Shown one piece after another: positions 17,897 to 25,692 of a DNA stretch of 64,000 nucleotides (within the stretch, counting starts at the first letter, position 1; the number at the start of each line of letters is the position of its first letter). This DNA comes from an uncultured Lachnospiraceae bacterium. GTDB lineage: Bacteria; Bacillota; Clostridia; Lachnospirales; Lachnospiraceae. A program made the translations under genes and the position numbers. Where the stretch lies: assembly GCA_934899185.1 (NCBI GenBank), contig CAKXYI010000003.1, forward strand, positions 95,361 to 159,360, written 5' to 3'. Below the pieces are notes generated by a model. That model had not been told where the DNA came from and searched no databases. It worked only from the letters and a program-made list of their open reading frames with translations.

Positions 17897-19105
17897 ATGA
17901 AATCCTATAAATCCCTCCTGTGCCTGCTTTTATCGCTTCTTTTACTCCTGCCTCTTTTTTGCCTGCCTGTGCTTGCAGAAGATAGCGGAGAAACTACGGA
18001 TCAAGCCCTGCCCCTATCCTGCCCTTCTGCGGTTCTGATGGAAACCTCGACCGGCTGTATCTTATACGAAAAGGATGCGACTGCAAGGCTTCCCATGGCG
18101 AGTGTGACCAAAGTCATGACCCTGCTTTTGATCTTTGAAGCCATAGAAAACGGCCAGATTTCGCTGGAAACACAGGTGACTGTTTCGGAACATGCCGCCT
18201 CTATGGGCGGATCACAGGTCTTTTTAGAAGCCGGTGAGGTCCAGACCGTAGAGACACTGATCAAATGTATCAGCATCGCCTCTGCCAACGATGCCGCCGT
18301 TGCCATGGCAGAGACCGTCGCCGGTTCGGAAGAAGCCTTTGTTTCCCTTATGAACGAAAAAGCCGCCACGCTTTCTCTGGAAAACACACATTTTGTAAAC
18401 TGCTGTGGTCTGGATGACACCGACCACTACTCCTGTGCCAAGGACCTTGCCCTCTTAAGCCGCCAGTTGATCCTGCGTTTTCCAGCCATCTACGACTATT
18501 GCCAGATCTGGCAGGAGGATATTACCCATACGACCAAGAAAGGACAGACTCCTTTTACGCTGACCAATACCAATAAACTGCTCAAATCCTATCCCTACGC
18601 CACAGGACTTAAGACCGGCTCGACCAGCCTTGCCAAATTCTGTCTGTCCGCCACAGCCAGCAAAGATAATATCGATCTCATCGCTGTGATCATGGCGGCA
18701 CCGACCTCCAAAGACCGCATTCGGGATGCCCAATCACTGTTTGCCTATGGTTTTGCCAACACTGCCATTTATCAGGACAAAACGACCGAAAAGATCCTAC
18801 AGATCCCGGTCAAAAAAGGAGTCTCCGATACCCTGCATGCGGTTGCTAAGCAGGATTTTTCCTATCTGGATCAAAAGAAGGCAGATCTCAGTCAGATCAC
18901 CAGCAAACAAAATCTCCCTGAAAGCCTCACGGCTCCCGTCAAAAAGGGAGATACCGTCGGATCCATCGACTATTACCTGGGTGACAAGCAGATCGGATCC
19001 ATCCCGGTCATAGCCAAGGAGTCCATTGCCGCAGCCGGTTATGGAGATATTTTACAGGAAATGCTCTGCTATTACTGCTTTGCATCCAAGAGTGTCGGCA
19101 GGTAA
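17897..19105 (+). CDS. D-alanyl-D-alanine carboxypeptidase (DacA/PBP5 type)
   Basis: A second peptidase S11 enzyme of 402 residues, secreted by a signal peptide (about 1-27, SLLCLLLSLLLLLPLFCLPVLA). Active-site motifs are ASVTK (SxxK, about 67-71), SAN in SIASANDAAVAMAE (about 128), and KTG in GLKTGSTSLAKFC (about 238). The C-terminal domain after about 285 matches the PBP5 associated domain; the end is short, with a weakly amphipathic tail. It is divergent from scpA-scpB-dacF and convergent with the S8 protease, overlapping that gene by 34 bases. Two such enzymes within 4 kb suggests different growth-phase or sporulation roles, which is inference. Confidence 0.93.
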   Translation: MKSYKSLLCLLLSLLLLLPLFCLPVLAEDSGETTDQALPLSCPSAVLMETSTGCILYEKDATARLPMASVTKVMTLLLIFEAIENGQISLETQVTVSEHAASMGGSQVFLEAGEVQTVETLIKCISIASANDAAVAMAETVAGSEEAFVSLMNEKAATLSLENTHFVNCCGLDDTDHYSCAKDLALLSRQLILRFPAIYDYCQIWQEDITHTTKKGQTPFTLTNTNKLLKSYPYATGLKTGSTSLAKFCLSATASKDNIDLIAVIMAAPTSKDRIRDAQSLFAYGFANTAIYQDKTTEKILQIPVKKGVSDTLHAVAKQDFSYLDQKKADLSQITSKQNLPESLTAPVKKGDTVGSIDYYLGDKQIGSIPVIAKESIAAAGYGDILQEMLCYYCFASKSVGR

Positions 19106-19956
19106 ATCGTACCCCAGTTGCCGCCTCCGTCCATATGTCCCCGCTTCGCCCGTTCGTAGAGGCGGAGTTTGACATCGACCGGGCTAAGATATGGTTCCTG
19201 TTGTAAGAGCAGGGCAATGGCTCCCGTTACAACAGGAACTGACATGGAAGTGCCGGTCTTTTTTACATACCAGCCCTGCTTGCTGCAACTGGTGATATTA
19301 CTTCCCGGGGCATAGATCTCCGGTTTCTTGACACAATCCGCTGTCGGTCCGCGCCCGCTGTAATCGCTTGGAGAAAAAATGCCCTGCCGATAATCTGCAC
19401 TGCCTACCGTTATGACCTTGGGCTGGGTGCCCGGTATGGTGACACTCCCCCTGCCCGGTCCATTATTGCCTGCCGCACATACTGTGACAATACCTTTGTC
19501 CCAGGCGGCTTCCACCGCGCCCAGCAGGTCTCTCTGCCAGTCTTTGGCAACACTTTTGATCAGACCGACCGAAATATTTAAAATGCGGATATGGTACTTT
19601 TCCTGCATCTGCATACACCAATAGATTGCCGCGATAAAGTCCTCTATGCGACCGTCGCCCTGATGGTTCAGGACCTTTCCTATGATCAGATTGCTGTGTG
19701 CCGCAATCCCGCGATACCTGCCTTTGGAACGCAGGCCACTGCCGGAACTGATGCCCGCAATATGGGTACCATGTCCGTAATCGTCATATAAGCCCTGACG
19801 TTCCTCAACAAAATCCCGAAACAGAACAATACGTTTTCCAAAATCCGGGTGTGCTTCCACACCGCTATCTAAAATACATACACCGACCGGCTGGTCTCTT
19901 TCCCCCAGCCGATCCATGTTTTCTTCAAACCCTATCCAATGCCTTACCTGATTCAT
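19072..19956 (-). CDS. S8 family (subtilisin-like) serine protease, no signal peptide
   Basis: The catalytic triad is visible: Asp in VCILDSGVEAHPDF (about residue 30), His in YGHGTHIAGISSGSG (about 63) and Ser in KTGTSMSVPVVTGA (about 237); the oxyanion Asn lies in AAGNNGPG. There is no signal peptide or propeptide, so at 294 residues it is probably an intracellular subtilisin-like enzyme. No ribosome binding site is seen before the ATG at 19956, which may make the start wrong or translation weak; no better in-frame start is obvious. Its promoter appears to overlap the pnp terminator, and its 3' end overlaps the convergent carboxypeptidase gene. Confidence 0.88.
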   Translation of the reverse strand: MNQVRHWIGFEENMDRLGERDQPVGVCILDSGVEAHPDFGKRIVLFRDFVEERQGLYDDYGHGTHIAGISSGSGLRSKGRYRGIAAHSNLIIGKVLNHQGDGRIEDFIAAIYWCMQMQEKYHIRILNISVGLIKSVAKDWQRDLLGAVEAAWDKGIVTVCAAGNNGPGRGSVTIPGTQPKVITVGSADYRQGIFSPSDYSGRGPTADCVKKPEIYAPGSNITSCSKQGWYVKKTGTSMSVPVVTGAIALLLQQEPYLSPVDVKLRLYERAKRGHMDGGGNWGTIYLPTLLDAKQ

Positions 19957-19978
19957 CTGTATTTTTTCGCTTTTTTTC

Positions 19979-20008
19979 AGTATATGAAAAAAACTCCCAT
20001 CGGTTCAA
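19979..20008 (-). promoter_or_regulatory. Candidate promoter of the S8 protease gene, embedded in the pnp terminator
   Basis: TTGAAC (20008-20003) lies in the terminator loop region and TATACT (19984-19979) just past its T-tract, 18 bases apart. The start point at about 19972 leaves a leader of only about 16 bases. Confidence 0.5.
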
Positions 20009-20021
20009 ACCGATGAGAGTT
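19992..20021 (-). terminator. Intrinsic terminator of pnp
   Basis: On the minus strand AACTCTCATCGGTT pairs with AACCGATGGGAGTT (one G-U pair) and is followed by a run of seven Ts, 15 bases after the pnp stop. Confidence 0.9.
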
Positions 20022-20035
20022 CCTGTATTTATAGA

Positions 20036-22120
20036 TTATTTTACATCCTTGATAGAGAAAGAAATTCTTCCCATCTTGTCCTTGCCAAGGCATACAACCT
20101 TGACTACATCACCAAGGGTAAGTACATCTTCTACATGCTCGATTCTCTCTTTGGAAATCTTAGAGATGTGAACCATGCCTTCCTTGCCAGGTGCGAACTC
20201 GATGAATGCACCGAATTCCTTGATGCTTACGACCTTACCGGTAAAGATCTGTCCCTGTTCAAAGTCAGTTGTGATGATCTTGATCATCTCTACGGCTTCG
20301 TCCATCTTTTCCTTGTCCGTACCGCAAACAGATACGTTACCTTCATCTGTGATGTCGATCTTAACGCCGGTACGATCAATGATCTCATTGATGGTCTTTC
20401 CACGCTGACCTACAACATCACCAATCTTTGCAGGATCGATCTGGATCTGGATGATCTTTGGTGCATACTTGCCAACGCTCTCTCTAGGTGCAGAGATTGC
20501 CTTTGACATACACTCATCCATGATGAAGAATCTTGCTTCTCTGGTTCTGCGGATGGCTTCTTCTACGATCGGTCTGGTCAGACCATGGATCTTAATATCC
20601 ATCTGGATGGCTGTGATACCGTCCTTGGTTCCTGTAACCTTAAAGTCCATATCACCAAAGAAATCTTCCAAGCCCTGGATATCGGTAAGTACGATATAAT
20701 CATCATCTGTCTCTCCTGTAACAAGACCACAGGAAATACCGGCAACCATTTTCTTGATCGGTACACCGGCTGCCATAAGTGCCATACAAGATGCACAGGT
20801 AGATGCCATAGAGGTAGAACCATTGGACTCAAATGTCTCAGAGACCGCACGGATCGCATATGGGAACTCCTCTGTGGAAGGAAGTACCGGGATCAAGGCT
20901 CTTTCTGCCAATGCTCCATGTCCGATTTCACGACGTCCCGGTCCACGGGAAGGCTTTGTCTCACCAACAGAGTATGACGGGAAGTTGTAATGATGCATAT
21001 AACGCTTTACGGTAATATTTTCATCCAAACCGTCAACCTTCTGTACTTCAGAAAGCGGAGCCAAAGTAACAACGTCACAGATCTGTGTTTGTCCACGTGT
21101 AAACATAGCAGATCCATGTACTCTAGGGATCAGATCTACTTCTGCGGAAAGTGGACGGATCTGGTCGATACGTCTGCCATCCGGACGCTTGTGATCCTTC
21201 AAGATCATCTTGCGGACAGTCTTCTTCTGATACTGATATACAGCCTCACCTAAGACTTCCAGCCAATCTTCTTTATCTGCAAATGCTTCTTCAAATTTCT
21301 CGGTAACCTGGCGGATATTCTCCTCACGTACCTGCTTCTGGTCTGTAAATACAGCCTCTTCCATTTCTTCCGGTGTCACGATCTTGCGCATTTCTGCGAA
21401 CATCTCTTCCGGAATGGCGCAACTGGTGTAAGAATGTTTTGGCTTACCAACTTCAGCAACCATCTGGTTGATGAATGCGATGATGGTCTGGTTGACATCA
21501 TGTGCCTTGTAGATAGCCTCGATCATCTTGTCTTCCGGGATCTCATTGGCACCGGCTTCGATCATGATGACCTTCTGTGCAGTAGATGCAACGGTCAGTT
21601 TCAGATCTCCGTTGTCCCACTGTGCCTGTGATGGGTTGATGATGAACTCGCCATCGACCATACCTACCTGTGTCATCGCACAAGGTCCGTCAAATGGGAT
21701 ATCGGAAATACAGGTTGAGATTGCTGCACCAAGCATGGCAACAAGTTCCGGACGTGCCTCCGGGTCAACACTCATGACCATGTTGTTCAAAGTAACGTCA
21801 TTGCGGTAATCCTTTGGGAAAAGCGGACGCATCGGACGATCGATCACACGTGCGGTAAGCACAGAGTTCTCAGATGCCTTGCCCTCTCTCTTATTAAATC
21901 CACCAGGGATCTTTCCTACGGAATATAATTTTTCTTCAAATTCCACACTCAGTGGGAAAAAATCAATACCTTCTCTTGGCTTTTCTGATGCTGTAGCCGT
22001 TGAAAGTACGGTTGTCTCACCATACTGGATGAATGCTGCACCATTTGCCTGTGCTGCCACACGACCAACATCGACACGCAGGGTTCTTCCTGCAAGTTCC
22101 ATTGTAAATGTCTTTGTCAT
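20036..22120 (-). CDS. pnp: Polyribonucleotide nucleotidyltransferase (PNPase)
   Basis: PNPase degrades RNA 3' to 5' by phosphorolysis. The 694-residue protein has two RNase PH-like domains (first about 5-230, second about 315-540, with GRREIGHGALAERAL and DFFGDMDFKVTGTKDGITAI), then a KH domain (about 555-615, IGDVVGQRGKTINEII) and an S1 domain (about 623-692, GKVVSIKEFGAFIEFAPG). Length is usual. AAGGAG lies before the ATG. It follows rpsO, the common order, with a terminator and a large leader hairpin between them. The hairpin may matter for its control. Confidence 0.98.
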   Translation of the reverse strand: MTKTFTMELAGRTLRVDVGRVAAQANGAAFIQYGETTVLSTATASEKPREGIDFFPLSVEFEEKLYSVGKIPGGFNKREGKASENSVLTARVIDRPMRPLFPKDYRNDVTLNNMVMSVDPEARPELVAMLGAAISTCISDIPFDGPCAMTQVGMVDGEFIINPSQAQWDNGDLKLTVASTAQKVIMIEAGANEIPEDKMIEAIYKAHDVNQTIIAFINQMVAEVGKPKHSYTSCAIPEEMFAEMRKIVTPEEMEEAVFTDQKQVREENIRQVTEKFEEAFADKEDWLEVLGEAVYQYQKKTVRKMILKDHKRPDGRRIDQIRPLSAEVDLIPRVHGSAMFTRGQTQICDVVTLAPLSEVQKVDGLDENITVKRYMHHYNFPSYSVGETKPSRGPGRREIGHGALAERALIPVLPSTEEFPYAIRAVSETFESNGSTSMASTCASCMALMAAGVPIKKMVAGISCGLVTGETDDDYIVLTDIQGLEDFFGDMDFKVTGTKDGITAIQMDIKIHGLTRPIVEEAIRRTREARFFIMDECMSKAISAPRESVGKYAPKIIQIQIDPAKIGDVVGQRGKTINEIIDRTGVKIDITDEGNVSVCGTDKEKMDEAVEMIKIITTDFEQGQIFTGKVVSIKEFGAFIEFAPGKEGMVHISKISKERIEHVEDVLTLGDVVKVVCLGKDKMGRISFSIKDVK

Positions 22121-22148
22121 TTCTTATCTCCTTATATTATATTTGTTA

Positions 22149-22225
22149 AGACAGAAACCCGAAACTACTGATAAATCCCAAGCCAGCCTGACACTTATCA
22201 GTGGTCTCGGATCATCCTCCTGTCT
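22149..22225 (-). promoter_or_regulatory. Long hairpin in the pnp leader
   Basis: AGACAG (22149-22154) pairs with CTGTCT (22220-22225). Inside it CCGAAACTACTGATAA (22159-22174) pairs with TTATCAGTGGTCTCGG (22195-22210) apart from one G-U and one mismatch in the minus-strand RNA. A 20-base loop is left. The structure ends about 28 bases before the pnp ATG and lies downstream of the rpsO terminator. Confidence 0.65.
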
Positions 22226-22264
22226 GATAACCGGTAACTTATGGGCAATCCCATACGAAAAATT

Positions 22265-22290
22265 GGGCGGAATAGAAAACTACCCCGCCC
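22265..22290 (-). terminator. Intrinsic terminator between rpsO and pnp
   Basis: GGGCGGGGTAG pairs with CTATTCCGCCC on the minus strand around a four- to five-base loop, followed by AATTTTT, 12 bases past the rpsO stop. pnp therefore depends on read-through or on a promoter of its own within about 120 bases. Confidence 0.85.
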
Positions 22291-22301
22291 ATGCAAGCAA
22301 A

Positions 22302-22568
22302 TTATTTTCTTAAGCCTAAACGCTCGATCAAAGAACGATATCTTTCGATATCAACGTCCTTAAGATATGCTAAGAGATTACGTCTCTTACCGATCATCTT
22401 TAACATACCACGTCTAGAATGGTGATCCTTTGGGTTTTCCTTTAAATGCTCGGTCAACTCCTGGATTCGTGCTGTAAGAACTGCTACCTGAACTTCCGGT
22501 GAACCTGTATCACCAGGTGTTCTAGCGTATTCTTCCATAATTGCTGTTTTCTTTTCCTTTGAAATCAT
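22302..22568 (-). CDS. rpsO: 30S ribosomal protein S15
   Basis: S15 is a primary binder of 16S rRNA helices 20-22. The 88-residue product has the full family pattern: [36 protein letters not shown] and the C-terminal [23 protein letters not shown] lies upstream of the ATG. It has its own consensus promoter and an 80-base leader, and is followed by a terminator and pnp. Confidence 0.99.
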   Translation of the reverse strand: MISKEKKTAIMEEYARTPGDTGSPEVQVAVLTARIQELTEHLKENPKDHHSRRGMLKMIGKRRNLLAYLKDVDIERYRSLIERLGLRK

Positions 22569-22656
22569 GTTTCTACCTCCTAAAATTTCATACGCCTGTA
22601 CTCAGCATAAGGTCGGAGTTTCCAAATACCGAATACGGGTAAAATCATACCAAAAG

Positions 22657-22685
22657 AGTATAACACAGGTTGTATATCCTGTAAA
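22657..22685 (-). promoter_or_regulatory. Sigma-A promoter of rpsO
   Basis: TTTACA (22685-22680) and TATACT (22662-22657), 17 bases apart, with TGT before the -10. The leader of about 80 bases (22569-22650) contains short self-complementary stretches such as CCGTATTCGG and GGAAACTCC, which could form an S15-responsive structure, but I cannot confirm a known fold. Confidence 0.7.
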
Positions 22686-22698
22686 GATATTTATTCTA

Positions 22699-23739
22699 TC
22701 AATCTAACAATCTTGTGCAGCAGATCGGTGATCTGTTGAAGGCACTGGAAATAATGATACCGGTACGTTCGGTGCTGGCATGTACGATCTGTCCGCCACC
22801 GATATAGATAGCCACATGGCTGATGCTCTTGCCACTGCCGTAAAATACCAGATCTCCCGGCATCAATTCGGAAGTGCTGACTCTGGTACCGTAATTTGCC
22901 TGTGCACGGGAAGAATGTGGCAGGCTGTAACCGTATTTAGCAAAAACGGAAAGGACAAAGCCGGAACAATCCGCGCCATTGGTCAGGCTGGTGCCGCCCC
23001 AGACATAAGGATTGCCTACAAACTGGGTCGCATAGTTGACAAGATCCACACGAACATCCGATACACCTTGTCCGTATCTTGCCTCTGACATAGTCATGGC
23101 ATCTGCAAGAGTCGTTGCACATGTCACATAGTCACCGCTGACATAGCCATATTCGCCATCGATATTGACCTGCACCCATCCGTCGGTCTCCGATACGATC
23201 TCTAACTCCTCGCCTTCCGGCATGGTCGCTAAGATCTCGGATGTGGTATTTGGCTCTAAGCGTACACGCAAAGAGTCAGTACCCACTGTGGCAGTATAAC
23301 GTGCCACCTCGTTTGCCTTAGTGATCGCTGCATCACCGGTCAGAAGATATTCGGATAATACATAGCCTTCTACCTCGCCGGAAGAAATATGTGTCCAATC
23401 TCCCTCTGTGCCTAAGATCTCACATCCGGCATTTTCCGGTAACTTGCCGACCATAGAAGCATCGGTTGAGGCTGCTTCTCTGATATTGATATTGCCCTCT
23501 ACATTGGCTAGTCCTAAATTGGTATAGCCAAAGGTATCTAACTGTGCTGTACCGGTGGTCGCCACATCCGCATCCGATACCTGCGGCATAACTGCCGCTT
23601 CCTCTACATTAACTGTAGCAGATGCCACGATACCTGCGGTCAAGCCCTGCGACTGCATCTGCTTGCTGCTATAGCAAAAAGAAAATATAAGGCATCCTGC
23701 ACATGCCACTGAAATTGCACTGATCACTCGGTTCTTCAC
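22699..23739 (-). CDS. Secreted NlpC/P60 (C40) peptidase with SH3 domains
   Basis: This cell-wall hydrolase probably cuts the D-Glu to diamino-acid bond of stem peptides. The 346-residue product has a signal peptide (ISAISVACAGCLIFSFCY), two bacterial SH3 domains (about residues 75-135 and 145-205; REAASTDASMVGKLP and VRLEPNTTSEILATMPEG), and a C-terminal NlpC/P60 domain with catalytic Cys in ADCSGFVLSVFAKYG (about 258) and His in SHVAIYIGGGQIVHAS (about 308). I chose a GTG start at 23739 with GGAGG five bases upstream; the frame from 23802 would begin inside the hairpin at 23789-23808. A consensus promoter precedes that hairpin. Confidence 0.9.
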   Translation of the reverse strand: MKNRVISAISVACAGCLIFSFCYSSKQMQSQGLTAGIVASATVNVEEAAVMPQVSDADVATTGTAQLDTFGYTNLGLANVEGNINIREAASTDASMVGKLPENAGCEILGTEGDWTHISSGEVEGYVLSEYLLTGDAAITKANEVARYTATVGTDSLRVRLEPNTTSEILATMPEGEELEIVSETDGWVQVNIDGEYGYVSGDYVTCATTLADAMTMSEARYGQGVSDVRVDLVNYATQFVGNPYVWGGTSLTNGADCSGFVLSVFAKYGYSLPHSSRAQANYGTRVSTSELMPGDLVFYGSGKSISHVAIYIGGGQIVHASTERTGIIISSAFNRSPICCTRLLD

Positions 23740-23788
23740 AATGTCCTCCCAAATCCAAACTGAATTATCTAAAATTTCCACTAAAAAA

Positions 23789-23808
23789 ACAGCAGCAAAC
23801 ACTGCTGT
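23789..23808 (-). terminator. Intrinsic terminator after ribF, at the 5' end of the C40 peptidase transcript
   Basis: On the minus strand ACAGCAG pairs with CTGCTGT around a six-base loop, followed by seven Ts. It lies 63 bases past the ribF stop and, unusually, just downstream of a consensus promoter. Confidence 0.8.
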
Positions 23809-23816
23809 CTTTTTGC

Positions 23817-23845
23817 ATTATAGCAAGACATATTTCGTCTGTCAA
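23817..23845 (-). promoter_or_regulatory. Perfect consensus sigma-A promoter upstream of the C40 peptidase gene
   Basis: TTGACA (23845-23840), 17 bases, TATAAT (23822-23817), with TGC before the -10. The predicted start point (about 23810) lies next to the base of the hairpin at 23789-23808. Confidence 0.85.
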
Positions 23846-23871
23846 TATTTTTGTAACAATTATGTAACAAA

Positions 23872-24789
23872 CTATCGATTAAAATAAGAAAGTGCCGTTT
23901 TCTTATCCCTCTCCATCTGTGTAAAAAGGTCCTCTACCGAGTTGAACTTCTTTTCATCACGGATATGGGAAAGAAATACCACACGCGCGTCCTTTTCATA
24001 GACATCTTGGTTAAAATCCAAAATATGCGTCTCGATTCCTATTTGATTTTCCCCAGTCACAGTCGGCTTGACGCCAACATTGGTCACACCATGATACACA
24101 TGATGTTCGATCTCGATCTTAGTCACATAGACGCCGTTTTTCGGCAGTAACTTGTCCTCCGGCGGAATCAAATTGATCGTCGGCATCCCCATCTTGCTTC
24201 CCAGATGATAGCCATGCACAATCCTGCCCCAGACAAAGTATTCATAGCCCAGAAGTTCGTTGCCCTTTTCTATATTACCGGCAGCGATCTCCTCACGAAC
24301 ATAAGTAGAACTGATATCCCTGTGATCCTTTTGCAGTTTTTCCACGACTTCCAAGGTAAAACCATAGGTCTTGGAGAGTTCTTCCAGCATCTTGACATTG
24401 CCCCGTCCCATCCTACCAAAGGAAAAGTCGGTGCCGCAAACCAAGTATTTCATGTGAAAATTCTCAACCAAAAGACGGATAAATTCTTCCGGCTCCAGTT
24501 GCATGATCTCCTTTTCAAAAGAACATTGCGCCAGATAATCGATCTTTTCCTCTTCCAGAATATGTGCTCGCTCTGCATTTGTGATCAAAAGTTTGGTCAT
24601 ATCCTTTTTCAGGCGGATACGCGGTGATACATCAAAAGTCAGGACACAGGATGCCAGCCCTTTTTCTTTTTGCACACGCAACTTTTCTGTTAAAAGTTCA
24701 TGTCCCTTATGTATGCCATCAAACTTTCCTACCGTAACGGCTGTATTTTCTGCAATCATCTCATTTATCAGTGAAGTAATTATCTTCAT
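23872..24789 (-). CDS. ribF: Bifunctional riboflavin kinase / FMN adenylyltransferase
   Basis: RibF turns riboflavin into FMN and then FAD. The N-terminal nucleotidyltransferase half has TVGKFDGIHKGHELL (about residues 20-34) with its H-x-G-H-like motif, and TDFSFGRMGRGNVKML (about 119-134). The C-terminal riboflavin kinase half has LGSKMGMPTINL (about 196-207) and NGVYVTKI. At 305 residues it is of usual length. It is the last gene of the rimP-nusA-infB operon, with its ATG overlapping the truB stop (ATGA). Its products serve the FMN/FAD enzymes nearby, such as the Rnf subunits. Confidence 0.96.
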   Translation of the reverse strand: MKIITSLINEMIAENTAVTVGKFDGIHKGHELLTEKLRVQKEKGLASCVLTFDVSPRIRLKKDMTKLLITNAERAHILEEEKIDYLAQCSFEKEIMQLEPEEFIRLLVENFHMKYLVCGTDFSFGRMGRGNVKMLEELSKTYGFTLEVVEKLQKDHRDISSTYVREEIAAGNIEKGNELLGYEYFVWGRIVHGYHLGSKMGMPTINLIPPEDKLLPKNGVYVTKIEIEHHVYHGVTNVGVKPTVTGENQIGIETHILDFNQDVYEKDARVVFLSHIRDEKKFNSVEDLFTQMERDKKTALSYFNR

Positions 24790-25685
24790 GTTGTCTCCAA
24801 AAACATCTTTTTTAATTTGAACTGATGCTCATTTAAGTAATATATTCCAACAAATCTGCCATCGGACAGATACATGCGTACCGGGTCTTTCTCGCCTACC
24901 GCCTCGTCTGCCCTTGTCAGCATCCGGTCGATCGGGTTGCCGTTGATCAGTTTCTTATCCGCTTCCTCTAAGGCACATACCTTTGGGTAAGCAGCAAAGA
25001 CCTGGTCGATCGGCAATAAGATCCGGTCGATCCGATCCTCTTTTTGGGCTTCTTCGATCTGGGACAAAGTCAAACTGTCTTTCAGGACAAACGAAGCCAC
25101 CTGCGTGCGCACAAGACTCTCCATACAAGCCCCGCATCCCAAGACCTGTCCGATATCCTGACAAAGGGTACGGATGTAGGTGCCCTTAGAGCAATGCACT
25201 TCCATGGTAACAAGTGGTAATGCAATGCTTTTGATCCGGATCTCATAAATGGTGACCGGTCGGAGTTTTCTCTCCACCTCGATCCCTTTTCTTGCCAGAT
25301 CACAAAGTTTCTGTCCTCCTACTTTCAGGGCTGAGTACATAGGCGGGATCTGTTCGATCTGCCCCACAAACTGTCCTACTGCCTGCCGGACCTGGTCCTC
25401 TGTCACTGTGACTGCATGTTCCTCTAGGACCTGCCCGGTCATATCCTGTGTATCGGTAACGACCCCTAGCCGCATGACCGCCTCATAGGTCTTGTCCTTG
25501 TCTACCAAAAGATCACAGACCTTGGTCGCCTTTCCAATACAAACCGGAAGTACCCCTGTGGCATCCGGATCCAACGTACCGGTATGACCTATCTTTTTTA
25601 TACCAAGGATGCCGCGCATCTTCGCAACAACATCAAACGAAGTATACCCGGCTTCCTTGTAAACATTTATAATTCCACTTTTCAT
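24786..25685 (-). CDS. truB: tRNA pseudouridine(55) synthase
   Basis: TruB makes pseudouridine 55 in the T-loop of tRNAs. The 299-residue protein has GHTGTLDPDATGVLPV, where Asp39 is the catalytic residue, and the conserved CSKGTYIRTLCQDIG (about residues 167-181). Length is normal for bacteria. It sits between nrnA and ribF, overlapping ribF by four bases, as in many Firmicutes. Confidence 0.98.
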   Translation of the reverse strand: MKSGIINVYKEAGYTSFDVVAKMRGILGIKKIGHTGTLDPDATGVLPVCIGKATKVCDLLVDKDKTYEAVMRLGVVTDTQDMTGQVLEEHAVTVTEDQVRQAVGQFVGQIEQIPPMYSALKVGGQKLCDLARKGIEVERKLRPVTIYEIRIKSIALPLVTMEVHCSKGTYIRTLCQDIGQVLGCGACMESLVRTQVASFVLKDSLTLSQIEEAQKEDRIDRILLPIDQVFAAYPKVCALEEADKKLINGNPIDRMLTRADEAVGEKDPVRMYLSDGRFVGIYYLNEHQFKLKKMFLETT

Positions 25686-25692
25686 ATGCTAC

